A DNA stretch of 50,719 nucleotides, from assembly GCA_934502625.1 (NCBI GenBank), contig CAKSUQ010000018.1:1-50719 (forward strand), in the 5' to 3' direction. This stretch comes from an uncultured Gemmiger sp. Its GTDB lineage: Bacteria > Bacillota > Clostridia > Oscillospirales > Ruminococcaceae. Under the pieces are notes generated by a model. The model saw only the letters and a list, made by a program, of their open reading frames with translations, was not told the DNA's origin and did no database searches. A program made the position numbers and the translations under genes. Of the stretch, positions 1-9,212 are shown piece after piece. The number at the start of each line of letters is the position of its first letter. Positions within the stretch are counted from its first letter, which is position 1.

Positions 1-1
1 G

Positions 2-808
2 CCCCTGCGCAGCTTTGCCTCGCAGGTGGAGCAGGTGCAGCTGAACAATCTTGCCGATATGAGGATCGATGAAGACGTCGTTCCGGAATTCCGGCAGCTG
101 AGCCGCTCGTTCAACCAGATGCTGGAGCGGCTGAACAATGCCTTTGCCGCCCAGCGGCAGTTCACCGGCAATGCCGCGCACGAGCTGCGCACGCCGCTGA
201 CGCTGATGCAGGCGCAGCTGGATCTGTTTTCCTCAGAGCACCCCGACGTGCTGCCGGAGATTGCGGAGTTTCTCGCCCTTCTGCGGGAGCAGACGGAACG
301 CCTGACCCGGCTGACCAAGACGCTGCTGGAGATGAGCAATCTGCGGCAAGTGGCACGGAACGAGCAAATCCAGCTCGCTCCCATGATCGAGGAGATCTTT
401 ACGGATCTTGCGCCGCTGGTGGAAAAGCGCGGCATCACGCTGGAGGCGGATGGCGACGGCGTTATGACCGGCAGCGATGCGCTGATCTACCGGCTGATCT
501 TCAACCTGACAGAGAACGCCGTCAAGTACAACCGCCCCGGCGGCTCGGTGAGGGTCTGCGTCACACAGGAAACGGAAAAACTCCTGATTCGCGTTTCCGA
601 TACCGGCTGTGGTATTCCGGAGGAGTATCAGCAGAGCATCTTCCAGCCCTTTTTCCGTGTGGATAAGTCCCGCAGCCGCGAGTACGGCGGTGCGGGGCTG
701 GGGCTCTCGCTGGTGTGGGAGATCGCCGATCTCCACGGCGGCTCCGTTTGGGTGGAGGAAAGCTCGGAGAAGGGCACCACCATTGCGGTGGAACTGCCGG
801 TACACTGA
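2..808 (+). CDS. Sensor histidine kinase, C-terminal part (5' end outside window)
   Basis: The reading frame is open from base 2, so the gene begins upstream; the GTG at 26 is only an internal start candidate. The visible 268 residues show the end of a HAMP-like linker, a HisKA H-box (NAAHELRTPL, phospho-acceptor His about residue 60 of the fragment), an N-box (NLTENAVKYN), a G1 box (VSDTGCGIP) and a G2 box (GGAGLGLSLV). These are the complete core of an EnvZ/BaeS-type membrane kinase that autophosphorylates and passes phosphate to a response regulator. The regulator and sensor domain are presumably just upstream and not visible, so the signal cannot be named. A hairpin follows at 840. Confidence 0.93.
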   Translation, partial: PLRSFASQVEQVQLNNLADMRIDEDVVPEFRQLSRSFNQMLERLNNAFAAQRQFTGNAAHELRTPLTLMQAQLDLFSSEHPDVLPEIAEFLALLREQTERLTRLTKTLLEMSNLRQVARNEQIQLAPMIEEIFTDLAPLVEKRGITLEADGDGVMTGSDALIYRLIFNLTENAVKYNRPGGSVRVCVTQETEKLLIRVSDTGCGIPEEYQQSIFQPFFRVDKSRSREYGGAGLGLSLVWEIADLHGGSVWVEESSEKGTTIAVELPVH

Positions 809-839
809 TTTGTACATTGCCTGAATAAACCAAAAGCCT

Positions 840-880
840 AACCCCCGCAGAGCGGCCTTTGCCTAAACTCTGCGGGGGTT
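840..880. terminator. Hairpin between convergent genes
   Basis: A perfect 13-bp inverted repeat (AACCCCCGCAGAG at 840-852 with CTCTGCGGGGGTT at 868-880) lies between the kinase and the convergent surface-protein gene. It has no long T-run on either side, so it is a plausible but weak bidirectional terminator. Confidence 0.6.
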
Positions 881-908
881 AACAGGTAGAATGATTTTGC
901 TGCTTTAC

Positions 909-3869
909 TCAGCGTTTCCGGCGCTTAGTGTTTGCGGTCAGGGTGAGAAGAGCGGCACCGCTGAGGAAGAGGAGAACTGTCCAGAGAACGGGGGTGTCGG
1001 TGTCGCCGGTGGCGGGAATGACGGGCTGCGCCGTGGCCGTCGGCCGTGGCGTGGGCTGCGGCGGGGTGCTGGTCGGGGCGGCCGTCGGCGTGACGGCGGC
1101 GCTTTCCGTGCGCCTGCCGGGCGCTGCCGTGGCGGTGGGGGCAGGGGTTGCCGTGGGTGCCGCCGTGGCAGTGGGGGCGGGCGTCGCCGTGGGCGTCGCC
1201 GTAGGAGCCGCCGTGGGGGTCGCTGTGGGCGCAGGGCGGGGGAGTGCCGCGCCGCAGAGGTCGCAGGTGTAGTCGTGGTTGGCGTCGGTGCAGGTTTCGG
1301 TCTCGACGCCCTCCGTGCAGCCGGGGGTGGTGCAGCGGCGGGTGTGGGTGCCGTCGCTGTTGGAAGTCCACACGCCCCACGTGTGGTCGGCGTTGGCCGC
1401 CGTCATGGTCTCACGGCAGACCTCGCAGAGCACCGGCGTGGTGCAGTTGCCGTCGTCAGCGGCGGCGGTGTGCGCTGCTTTGTCGAACACCGCGTTGCAG
1501 TCGCAGACCTTCCAGTGGTTTGTCCCGTCGTGCAGCCAAGTATCACTGGTGTGGTTGTGGGTGTCGCCCTGCTGCTGGAAGACCGGCTGGGTCTTGCCCG
1601 TCGCGTTCAGGTATTGGCATGCAGGGTTCCAAGGGTGAGTGCCCTCGTCGCGCCCTTCGGTCAGGGACGTCAGCACCGAGCCGTTGGCAAATTCGGCGGC
1701 GGTGCGGGATTCGACGCCGGATTGATCACTTTGGGAAATTCCCACTGGTGCAGCGGTATCCAAATAGTAGCAGTGCTCTATCGTAGTGCCAGCGCTATGC
1801 CCAATGACGCCGCCAAGGCACGGACTATCCGCCACTGTACCGGTATTGTAGCAGTAGCGGTAGGTACCGATAGCGAGACCTGCAATACCTCCGTTGAATT
1901 TTCCGCCATGAACAGCGCCGACATTATAGCAGTCACTGATGCTGGGGGAACCATCGGACAAGCCCACGATGCCGCCAACACGCGCATTGCTGCCGCCTGT
2001 AATTTCGCCGGTGTTGTAACAGGTACTGATTTGACCGGTGCTAGTACAACCTACGATACCACCAACACAGCCGCTTGCCCCCGTTGCAGGAAGATTGCCG
2101 CTGTTGCCGCAGTTTGTGATGGAACCGCCTTCTAAAGAACCGGCGATGCCGCCGACATTGTATGTTCCGTCCAAGGTGCTGGTGTTCGTGCAGTTGGAAA
2201 TTTTTGTTGAAGCTTCGCCACGGCCTATGATGCCGCCGATATGAAGGCTGCGTGCGTTGATCGTTATTTTGTTTGTCGAACAGTTTTCGATTTTGGCTGC
2301 ACCCGTGGCATACCCTACGATGCCGCCCGTACTGGTGCCGATTTCGCCCTCATTAGTGGCAGTTATTTGGCTATCACAGAGGTTGATATTCTGAATCGTA
2401 GCTCCCTCTACATAGCCGAACAGACCGGCGGCATCGCTTCCGCTTACCGTCAAGCCGGAGATGCTGTGACCATTGCCATTAAAGGTGCCGGTATAATAGG
2501 CGTTCTTTGTGCCGATGGGGGCAAAGTTGGCTATACTGCGCATGTCAATGTCGTTCGTCAGTTCGGCACAGGCTGCAGGGTTTGCCGTCTGGGTCGGGCT
2601 GTACGTGCCGTTGACGATGGACTGAAATACCAAAAGCTGATTGCCGTTTTCGATCTGGTAGGGGTAGGCCGGTGTGCCCAGACCTTCCATGCGGCAGGTA
2701 GTGCCGTTGAGTTGGTAAGACAGCACAATACTTCTCGCGACAGTGTTGGCGTTCAGCGTGACGTCAGAAGCCGTGCTTGAACCATACGTGAAGATGCTGC
2801 TGCCCTCGTTGGCTGCGCAGCCGGAGATTTCGCCGCCGTTCATCGTAAAGCGGCCACCTGTCAGCAGGACACCGCCGCCGTACCCCATACCTTCTTCCGT
2901 GGCCATGCAGTTGGTGATGGAGCCGCCGTTCATGGTGAAGGTGCCGGAATTGCTCTCCAAATACACGCCGCCGCCGTTTCCGGCTTTGCAGTTGGTGATG
3001 AAGCCGCCGTTCATGGTGAAGGTGCCGGAATTTCTCTTCAAATACACACCGCCGCCGTTTCCGGCCTTGCAGTTGGTGATGAAACCGTCGTTCATGGTGA
3101 AGGTGTCGCCGCAAAAATATACGCCGCCGCCCTTATTGGCTGCGCAGTTCGTGATCGTGCCGCCTTCCATGGTGAAGGTACCAGCATCAATACGTACACC
3201 ACCGCCGTAGACAGAGCTGTCAACGCCTCCACCGCAGTCAGAAATCACTGCGCTGCCGCTCATTGTGAAGCTGCGCGGTATGTTATTTGTTGTTGCGTCT
3301 GTAGTCCAGACACCGCAGGATTTTTCCCCAGTGATTTTACCACCGGTCATGGTAGCCGTGGCGTCAAAGACAGCAAGACCATAACCACGATTATTGTCAG
3401 GGGTCGAGTTCGTGATGGTACCGCCGGTCATGGTGAAATTGGCGCCTGGGGTGACAAGCACGCCAGTGTTGCCCGTGCCGCGAACATCCAGCGTACCGCG
3501 GTGGTCTTCGCTGCTGTCGGTCAGCGTCATTGTGCCAGAAACCACAATACCGGCATGGAGAACGTAGTAGGAACCTTCACTTCCAAATGAAATCTTCGTT
3601 TCAGCAGGAGCGTTAAAGGTCAGCCTATGACCGCTCAGGTCAAGTGATGCCGTACCACTGAACTTCAGGGAGCCGCTATCCACCGTTATATCATCGGAAA
3701 GGACATAGGAACCATCGCCTAAATCTTTATTCACATATGTAGAGATGTTATCCTTAGTCAGTAATTCCCCGCCGCTCAACGCCGCCGTATCCTCGGCGAG
3801 CGCCGCCGTGGGCAGCAGCATCAGCAGCAGGCTGCCGGTGAACAGAAAACTCAGCAATCGTTTTTTCAT
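909..3869 (-). CDS. Secreted, cell-wall-anchored beta-helix/GLUG-repeat surface protein
   Basis: 986 residues from the ATG at 3869, which has GGAGGAG just upstream; an upstream extension lacks a ribosome site. Order of parts: signal peptide (MKKRLLSFLFTGSLLLML, cleavage near AALAED); a beta-helix region with repeated TFTMNGG.ITNC units including 27-residue tandem copies; GLUG-type repeats (GGIVG.., GGIAG..); a Cys/His-rich segment of the HTWGVWTSNSDGTHTRRC type common in clostridial surface proteins; a proline-threonine wall spacer (PTATP repeats); and a C-terminal sorting signal IPATG, hydrophobic stretch, KRRKR tail. It is inferred to be a sortase substrate exposed on the wall, perhaps an adhesin or glycan binder. 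No sortase gene is in the window. Transcribed alone from the promoter at 3927-3955. Confidence 0.88.
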   Translation of the reverse strand: MKKRLLSFLFTGSLLLMLLPTAALAEDTAALSGGELLTKDNISTYVNKDLGDGSYVLSDDITVDSGSLKFSGTASLDLSGHRLTFNAPAETKISFGSEGSYYVLHAGIVVSGTMTLTDSSEDHRGTLDVRGTGNTGVLVTPGANFTMTGGTITNSTPDNNRGYGLAVFDATATMTGGKITGEKSCGVWTTDATTNNIPRSFTMSGSAVISDCGGGVDSSVYGGGVRIDAGTFTMEGGTITNCAANKGGGVYFCGDTFTMNDGFITNCKAGNGGGVYLKRNSGTFTMNGGFITNCKAGNGGGVYLESNSGTFTMNGGSITNCMATEEGMGYGGGVLLTGGRFTMNGGEISGCAANEGSSIFTYGSSTASDVTLNANTVARSIVLSYQLNGTTCRMEGLGTPAYPYQIENGNQLLVFQSIVNGTYSPTQTANPAACAELTNDIDMRSIANFAPIGTKNAYYTGTFNGNGHSISGLTVSGSDAAGLFGYVEGATIQNINLCDSQITATNEGEIGTSTGGIVGYATGAAKIENCSTNKITINARSLHIGGIIGRGEASTKISNCTNTSTLDGTYNVGGIAGSLEGGSITNCGNSGNLPATGASGCVGGIVGCTSTGQISTCYNTGEITGGSNARVGGIVGLSDGSPSISDCYNVGAVHGGKFNGGIAGLAIGTYRYCYNTGTVADSPCLGGVIGHSAGTTIEHCYYLDTAAPVGISQSDQSGVESRTAAEFANGSVLTSLTEGRDEGTHPWNPACQYLNATGKTQPVFQQQGDTHNHTSDTWLHDGTNHWKVCDCNAVFDKAAHTAAADDGNCTTPVLCEVCRETMTAANADHTWGVWTSNSDGTHTRRCTTPGCTEGVETETCTDANHDYTCDLCGAALPRPAPTATPTAAPTATPTATPAPTATAAPTATPAPTATAAPGRRTESAAVTPTAAPTSTPPQPTPRPTATAQPVIPATGDTDTPVLWTVLLFLSGAALLTLTANTKRRKR
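2880..3130 (-). repeat. 81-bp tandem coding repeats in the surface protein
   Basis: Adjacent copies have an 81-bp period (for example CAAATACAC at 2958 and again at 3039), encoding 27-residue units with GGGVYL...SGTFTMNGG.ITNC. Flanking units are more diverged, so the array can plausibly expand or contract by recombination. Confidence 0.8.
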
Positions 3870-3926
3870 GGGTCTCCTCCGCGTTTGCCGGGCGTCCCCG
3901 GCGTGATACAAACCTTCTATAATAGA

Positions 3927-3955
3927 ATTATGGGGTGAAAACCGAAAATTGTCAA
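3927..3955 (-). promoter_or_regulatory. Sigma-A promoter of the surface-protein gene
   Basis: On the minus strand, TTGACA (3950-3955), 17-bp spacer, CATAAT (3927-3932), about 60 bp upstream of the ATG at 3869. Confidence 0.75.
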
Positions 3956-4087
3956 GCACTTTTTGCCAAAAAATATCGCGAATCATCGCAAAAGCAAAAG
4001 GGCTTCGCGGCAACAAGAAGCTGACTTTTGTATCATACTTTGGTATGATTTACTTTTTGGATTTGTGTGCTATACTATAAGCCTGCT

Positions 4088-4126
4088 AAAAAATCCCCCG
4101 CCAAAGGCAGTTGCCCTTGGCGGGGG
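4088..4126 (-). terminator. Rho-independent terminator of the MFS gene
   Basis: On the minus strand, a GC-rich stem (CCCCCGCCAAGGG pairing with CCTTTGGCGGGGG) is followed by TTTTTT, 20 bp after the MFS stop codon. The plus strand also has a short T-run, so it may act both ways. Confidence 0.85.
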
Positions 4127-4145
4127 CAGTTTTGTCGAAAATGCT

Positions 4146-5480
4146 TTACGTATCCATATCCTCGAACGCCTCCAGCCCCTTTTTGGCCTCGGCTTTGGTG
4201 TCGCCGTGCTTGACGAAGCACATCGTCACGAAGCTGAGCGCCACAAACAGGGCGGCATAGGGGAACAGCACACGGTAGTCAATGGCGCGCATCAGCGAGC
4301 CCGCCACGATGGGGGTGATGACCTGCGCGGCCATCGAGAAGGTGTAGTAATACCCGGTGAATTTGCCGATGTCGCTGCCGCGGCACATCTCGACCACCAT
4401 GGGCAGCGAGTTCACGTTGATGGCCGCCCACGCCAGACCCACCAGCGCAAACACCACGTACATGATGGGCTGGATCGAGGTGTACATCGTCGTCAGCAGG
4501 TAGCCCAGCATAAAGCAGGCCGCCAGCAACACGACGCCGCACTGGATCGTGCGCTTGCGGCCGATCTTCGCGGCCAGCGCGCCGATGGGAATGTACGACA
4601 CGATCGCGCCCGCCGTGGCGACCAGCAGGCAGGTGGACGCACCGCCTAAGCCCTCGCCCATGACGGCCTCGACATACTTGGTAAACCACGTTGTAACGCC
4701 GTTATAGCCGATGAACCACAGCGAAATCGAGATCAGCAGAAAGGCAAGGCTGCGCTTGACCGGGGCGGGCAGTACCTCGTGCCCGGCGCCGTCCTCGGTG
4801 GCAAGGTTCCATTCCGGGTGGGCGGCCTCCAGCTTTTGGTTTTCCTCCTCCAGCTTCGGCTCTTTGATGGTTACGTACAAAACGGCCACGGCCACGACCA
4901 TGATCATGGATACGATGAAGAAAAGCGGGCGATAGCTGACGTGCGCCATGCCCTTGGTCTTGGACGCGGGGTACAGCACGGCGGCCAGCCCCAGATACAG
5001 GATGCCGCCGACCGCGCCCATCAGGTTGATGATGGCGTTGGCGCGGCTGCGCAGCGGCTTGGGGGTCACGTCGGGCATCAGCGCCACGGCGGGGGAACGG
5101 TAGGTGCCCATCGCCACCAGCAGCAGCCCCAGCACGACGATGAACAGCACCAGTGTGCCGGTGCCGGGGTTCGCGGCGTAGCGGTCGTCCAGCAGGGGGA
5201 TGAGGTTCATCAGGATGGCCGCCGCCGCCGTGCCGCCCACGATGAACGGCATGCGCCGCCCGATGCGGGTGTGCGTCTTGTCGGACAGCGCACCGAAGAG
5301 CGGCAGCAAAAACAGCGCCAGTACGTTGTCTGCGGCCATGATGGCACCGGCGAAGGTCTCGTTGAGCTTAAAGGTGTCGGTCAAAATCAGGGTCATGACA
5401 CTGTCGTACATCTGCCAGAATGTGCAGATCGACAAAAACGCAAGACCCACCAGAATGGTGCGGCGGTTGTTCAGCTTCAC
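4146..5480 (-). CDS. MFS transporter, GPH/SLC45-like sugar:cation symporter type
   Basis: 444 residues from a GTG at 5480 with AAGGAG 7 bp upstream; an upstream in-frame ATG lacks such a site. About 12 hydrophobic segments are visible. The cytoplasmic loop after helix 2 carries GALSDKTHTRIGRRMPFI, the D-x-x-x-x-R-x-G-R-R/K signature seen in sucrose/maltose-type and GPH symporters; a second IGRKR lies in the C-terminal half. It likely imports a disaccharide or other alpha-glucoside. It is divergent from the GH31 alpha-glucosidase at 5767, supporting uptake plus intracellular hydrolysis of the same sugar. The substrate is inference; no regulator lies beside it. Confidence 0.85.
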   Translation of the reverse strand: MKLNNRRTILVGLAFLSICTFWQMYDSVMTLILTDTFKLNETFAGAIMAADNVLALFLLPLFGALSDKTHTRIGRRMPFIVGGTAAAAILMNLIPLLDDRYAANPGTGTLVLFIVVLGLLLVAMGTYRSPAVALMPDVTPKPLRSRANAIINLMGAVGGILYLGLAAVLYPASKTKGMAHVSYRPLFFIVSMIMVVAVAVLYVTIKEPKLEEENQKLEAAHPEWNLATEDGAGHEVLPAPVKRSLAFLLISISLWFIGYNGVTTWFTKYVEAVMGEGLGGASTCLLVATAGAIVSYIPIGALAAKIGRKRTIQCGVVLLAACFMLGYLLTTMYTSIQPIMYVVFALVGLAWAAINVNSLPMVVEMCRGSDIGKFTGYYYTFSMAAQVITPIVAGSLMRAIDYRVLFPYAALFVALSFVTMCFVKHGDTKAEAKKGLEAFEDMDT

Positions 5481-5528
5481 GGCGATTCTCCTTACTTGCG
5501 GGGGCTGCGCCCCGCCCATATTGGTACT

Positions 5529-5557
5529 ATTGTAACATCGTTTGTGCGGTTTGTCTA
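5529..5557 (-). promoter_or_regulatory. Promoter of the MFS transporter
   Basis: On the minus strand, TAGACA (5552-5557), 17-bp spacer, TACAAT (5529-5534), about 50 bp before the GTG start. Confidence 0.65.
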
Positions 5558-5686
5558 TAATTTTGCGGGGATGCAACAGAAATTTACCCAAATTTGACGA
5601 ACACAGAAGCTGCCGCCCGCCAGCTACGGCAGATTTATGGTGATTTTGTGCTGGCTTTTGTGCCTGTTTCTGGCTGAAAATTCCGC

Positions 5687-5715
5687 TTTACAGGCGCGGT
5701 GGTTTGTCGTACCAT
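5687..5715 (+). promoter_or_regulatory. Candidate promoter of the GH31 gene
   Basis: TTTACA (5687-5692), 17-bp spacer, TACCAT (5710-5715). The -10 is weak. The 160 bp between this and the MFS promoter may hold operator sites, but I see no clear cre box or palindrome. Confidence 0.5.
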
Positions 5716-5766
5716 AGTAAAAGAAAAGTTGACTTCCGCACAGCTGACGATATAGGAGGTATTTCT

Positions 5767-7827
5767 TTGATCTATCGCAAAATTTCCGGCCACCCCTTCG
5801 ATACCGAGATCGTGACCGGCACGAACTTCACCGACGTGGACGCCCTGCCCAACCTGACGCAGGACGGCCGCAGCTTCACCTACACGATGGCGGCCAAGGA
5901 CGTGCTGTACGGCCTTGGCGAGAACGTGCGCGGCATCAACAAGCGCGGCTGGATCTACGAGAGCAAATGCAGCGACGACCCCAGTCACACCGAGGACAAG
6001 CGCTCGCTGTACGGCGCGTACAACTTCCTGATCGTCGCGGGGGCGGGGGCGCAGTTCGGCATCTTCATCGATCACCCCGGCAAGGTTGTCTTCGACTGCG
6101 GCTACACCGACCACGATACGCTGAAAATCACGCTGCCGGACGACGATTTTGCTATGTATCTCATCTGCGAGGACACGCTGCCCGGCATCGTGCACAGCCT
6201 GCGCCGACTGACCGGCCGCAGCTACATCCCGCCGAAATGGGCGCTCGGCGCAAGCCAGAGCCGTTGGAGCTACATGACCGCCGACGAGGTGCGCGGCGTT
6301 GTGGCGGGTTACCGCGACAACGGAATCCCGCTGGATTCCGTCTGCCTTGACATCGACTATATGGATCGCTACAAGGACTTCACCGTCAACACCGAGGCGT
6401 TCCCCGACCTGCCGCAGCTGTCCGCCGAGCTGAAGGCGCAGGGCGTGCATCTTGTGCCCATCATCGACGCGGGCGTCAAGATCGAGCCGGGCTACGACGT
6501 CTACGAGGAAGGCGTCCAAAACGGCTATTTCTGCACGCAGGAGGACGGCGAGCCCTTCGTGGCGGGCGTCTGGCCGGGGCGCGTCCACTTCCCCGATATG
6601 CTCAACGCCGACGCGCGCCGCTGGTTCGGCGACCACTATAAAGTGCTGCTGGATCAGGGCATCGAGGGCTTCTGGAACGACATGAACGAGCCTGCGATCT
6701 TCTATTCGGAGCAGACGCTGCAGAAGACCTTCGAGGACATCGACGCCTACCGCAAGATGGATCTGGACATCCACACCTACTTCGAGTTCAAGGACAAGGT
6801 GGCGAAGCTGTCCAACAACGAGGGCGACTACGAGCTCTTCTACCACAACACGAAGGAAGGCCGGGTGCGCCACGACAAGGTGCACAACCTGTTCGGCTAT
6901 AACATGACCCGCGCGGCGGGCGAGGCGTTCGACCGACTGGAGCCGGACAAGCGTATTTTGATGTACTCCCGTTCGGCGACGATCGGGATGCACCGCTACG
7001 GCGGCATCTGGATGGGCGACAACTGCGCGTGGTGGAGCCACATCCTGCTCAGCCTGCACATGCTGCCGTCGCTGAATATGTGCGGCTTCCTGTATACAGG
7101 CCCCGACATCGGCGGCTTCGGCTGCGACACGACCGAGGATCTGGTGCTGCGGTGGTACGGGCTGGGCATTTTCACCCCGCTGCTGCGCAACCACGCGGCG
7201 GCAGGCACCCGCCGTCAGGAGCCGTATGCCTTCCCGCGCAAGGACGTCTTTGCGGATGTGCTCAAGCTGCGCTACCGCCTGCTGCCCTACCTGTACAGCG
7301 AGTACATGAAGGCCGCGCTGGGCGACGGCATGTACTGCATGCCGCTGGCGTTCGCCTTCCCGGCGGATGAGTTTGCCCCGCAGGTCGAGGACGAGGTCAT
7401 GATCGGCGAGAGCATCCTGATTGCGCCGGTGTACGAGCAGAACGCCGCCGGGCGGTATGTCTACCTGCCCGAAGATATGCTGGAGGTGCGCGTCAAGTGC
7501 GGCGCGAACCACGGCATTGCAGCGAAGCCGATGACGGCCGGGCACCACTATCTGCCGGTCGCACTGGATGAAGTGGTTTTCTTTGTCCGCAAGAACCACC
7601 TGCTGCCGCTGGCAGACGCCGCCGACCATGCCGAGGCAGTCGATTACCGGAATTTACAGCTGTTCGGCTGGCTGGACAGCCCCGCCGCCTACGACTACTA
7701 CGATGACGACGGCCGCACGAAGGAGTACGAGGGGCATATCGCCCACATCACCGTGACGCCCGACGGTACCGTGCAGTGCGATAAGCCGGGGTATCGGTTT
7801 GGCACGGAGAATATCCTACTGGGATAA
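5767..7827 (+). CDS. GH31 alpha-glucosidase
   Basis: 686 residues from a TTG at 5767, chosen because TAGGAGG lies 7 bp upstream; the frame stays open further 5' but without a ribosome site. It has the GH31 layout: N-terminal beta domain (YGLGENVRGINKRG), then the (beta/alpha)8 barrel. The catalytic nucleophile is Asp305 in GFWNDMNEPAIF; the acid/base is Asp418 in WMGDNCAWW. No signal peptide, so it acts in the cytoplasm, releasing glucose from the non-reducing ends of alpha-glucosides. The divergent MFS transporter probably supplies substrate. Other GH31 activities (alpha-xylosidase, sulfoquinovosidase) cannot be fully excluded. A palindromic element abuts the stop codon. Confidence 0.93.
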   Translation: MIYRKISGHPFDTEIVTGTNFTDVDALPNLTQDGRSFTYTMAAKDVLYGLGENVRGINKRGWIYESKCSDDPSHTEDKRSLYGAYNFLIVAGAGAQFGIFIDHPGKVVFDCGYTDHDTLKITLPDDDFAMYLICEDTLPGIVHSLRRLTGRSYIPPKWALGASQSRWSYMTADEVRGVVAGYRDNGIPLDSVCLDIDYMDRYKDFTVNTEAFPDLPQLSAELKAQGVHLVPIIDAGVKIEPGYDVYEEGVQNGYFCTQEDGEPFVAGVWPGRVHFPDMLNADARRWFGDHYKVLLDQGIEGFWNDMNEPAIFYSEQTLQKTFEDIDAYRKMDLDIHTYFEFKDKVAKLSNNEGDYELFYHNTKEGRVRHDKVHNLFGYNMTRAAGEAFDRLEPDKRILMYSRSATIGMHRYGGIWMGDNCAWWSHILLSLHMLPSLNMCGFLYTGPDIGGFGCDTTEDLVLRWYGLGIFTPLLRNHAAAGTRRQEPYAFPRKDVFADVLKLRYRLLPYLYSEYMKAALGDGMYCMPLAFAFPADEFAPQVEDEVMIGESILIAPVYEQNAAGRYVYLPEDMLEVRVKCGANHGIAAKPMTAGHHYLPVALDEVVFFVRKNHLLPLADAADHAEAVDYRNLQLFGWLDSPAAYDYYDDDGRTKEYEGHIAHITVTPDGTVQCDKPGYRFGTENILLG

Positions 7828-7828
7828 A

Positions 7829-7968
7829 GCCTTCCCCCAAGGGGGAAGGTGGCGCGCCTGCGCGCCGGATGAGGGGCGAAGCTGCCGCAGTAACCCTTTA
7901 ATGGGTAATAGAGACAAGGCCGTCCCTCATCAGTCACCTTCGGTGACAGCTTCCCCCCAAGGGAAGCC
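7829..7968 (+). repeat. Palindromic intergenic element, copy 1
   Basis: 140 bp, beginning 1 bp after the GH31 stop. The ends are imperfect inverted repeats: GCCTTCCCCCAAGGGGGAAGG, then GGATGAGGGGC on the left; CCCTCATCAGTC, then GCTTCCCCCCAAGGGAAGCC on the right. The centre has CCTTTAATGGG. Related to copies at 29356, 32889, 38795 and 40676. Confidence 0.85.
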
Positions 7969-7973
7969 TTTTT

Positions 7974-8007
7974 GGCATAGCCCACTGCGTTGGGCTATGC
8001 CTTTTTC
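7974..8007 (+). terminator. Rho-independent terminator upstream of the glycan operon
   Basis: An 11-bp perfect stem (GGCATAGCCCA at 7974-7984 with TGGGCTATGCC at 7991-8001) is followed by TTTTTCTTT. It ends transcription from the GH31 gene before the next promoter. Confidence 0.9.
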
Positions 8008-8022
8008 TTTGCCCGCCGCGGG

Positions 8023-8051
8023 TTGAAATCGGCGGGGGTGTATGATACAAT
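8023..8051 (+). promoter_or_regulatory. Promoter of the surface-glycan operon
   Basis: TTGAAA (8023-8028), 17-bp spacer, TACAAT (8046-8051), 60 bp before the first glycosyltransferase start. Confidence 0.8.
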
Positions 8052-8111
8052 AAATTTATATATGGAATTTCCGGCAGAGCGCCGGAGGCAGCAACCAGAC
8101 CGGGGGACGAC

Positions 8112-9197
8112 ATGGCCGAAAAAAAGAAAATTTTATACATCGTGGAAGCCATGGGCGGCGGCGTCTTTACCTATATCGTCGAGCTGGCAAACGCGCTGGC
8201 CGATACCTACGATATGTACATCGCCTACGCCGTGCGCGAGCAGACGCCCAAGGACTACAAGTCCTACTTCGACAAGCGCGTCCACCTCATCCACGTCAAA
8301 AATTTTCGCCGCGCCGTCAGCCCGGCGGCGGATGTGCGCGCCTTTTTTGAGATCCGCCGCATTGCCGCGCAGATCCGGCCCGACGTCATCCACCTGCACT
8401 CGTCCAAGGCGGGCGCGCTGGGGCGGTTCGCCTTCAACGGCAATAAAGTGCCGCTGTTCTACACGCCGCACGGCTACAGCTTTCTGATGCAGAACACCAG
8501 CGCCGTCAAGCGCAGCCTGTATCGCGGCATCGAGGTGCTGTGCGGCCTGCGCCCCTGTACGACGATCAGCTGCAGCGTCGGTGAAAACACCGAGGCCAAG
8601 CGCATCGCGCGCCGCGCTGTCTGCGTCGACAACGGCATCGACATCCCCGAATTGCAGGCTATGCTGGCAAAAGGACCCGCCCCGCAGCCGCACCCCTTCA
8701 CGGTGTTTACGCTGGGGCGCATCTGCTACCAGAAAAACCCCGCGCAGTTCAATCGCATCGCGCAGGCCATGCCCGACGTGCGGTTCCTCTGGATCGGCGA
8801 CGGCGAGGATCGCCCGCTGCTGACCGCGCCGAACATCGAGATCACCGGCTGGGCGGCGCGCGAGGAAGCCCTGCGCCACGCCAGCGCGGGCGATGTCTTT
8901 GTGCTGACCTCCCTGTGGGAGGGGCTGCCCATCGCCCTGCTGGAGGCGATGTATATGAAGAAAACCTGCGCGGTCAGCGACGTCATCGGCAACCGCGACG
9001 TCATCCGCAACGGGGAAAACGGCTTTGTCTGCACCGGGGTGGACGACTATGTGCAGGCCATCCGCAGGGCGCAGCGCGACGAATGCGACGCTATGAAAGA
9101 ACATGCCTACGCGGATATTTTAAACCACTACAACACGCAGGTCATGGCGCAGCAGTACAGCCGCATCTATGACGAGGAAATGCGGCGCAAAGCATAA
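8112..9197 (+). CDS. Glycosyltransferase family 4 (GT-B)
   Basis: 361 residues. The N-terminal Rossmann half starts KKILYIVEAMGGG and carries DVIHLHSSKAGALGRFA; the C-terminal half has the GT4 donor-site pattern DVFVLTSLWEGLPIALLEAM, with the conserved E-x7-E spacing, near residues 260-280. It transfers a sugar from a nucleotide donor to a growing glycan at the cytoplasmic membrane face. First gene of an operon of at least seven genes to 15373. Donor and acceptor cannot be told from sequence. Confidence 0.9.
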   Translation: MAEKKKILYIVEAMGGGVFTYIVELANALADTYDMYIAYAVREQTPKDYKSYFDKRVHLIHVKNFRRAVSPAADVRAFFEIRRIAAQIRPDVIHLHSSKAGALGRFAFNGNKVPLFYTPHGYSFLMQNTSAVKRSLYRGIEVLCGLRPCTTISCSVGENTEAKRIARRAVCVDNGIDIPELQAMLAKGPAPQPHPFTVFTLGRICYQKNPAQFNRIAQAMPDVRFLWIGDGEDRPLLTAPNIEITGWAAREEALRHASAGDVFVLTSLWEGLPIALLEAMYMKKTCAVSDVIGNRDVIRNGENGFVCTGVDDYVQAIRRAQRDECDAMKEHAYADILNHYNTQVMAQQYSRIYDEEMRRKA

Positions 9198-9212
9198 AAA
9201 GGCGGTGGAGCG

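Noticed and set aside
891..2135. 414-codon plus-strand frame opposite the surface protein
   Set aside because: Gly/Arg/Val low-complexity translation caused by the PTATP repeat on the other strand; no ribosome site.
2880..3130. Possible CRISPR-like array
   Set aside because: The 81-bp repeats have no unique spacers and are in frame with the surface protein; they are coding tandem repeats.
5635..7629. 664-codon open frame on the minus strand opposite the GH31 gene
   Set aside because: It lies wholly antisense to a gene with intact catalytic motifs, has no ribosome site, and its translation is low-complexity and rich in Arg, His, Val and Ala: a shadow of GC-rich codon use.
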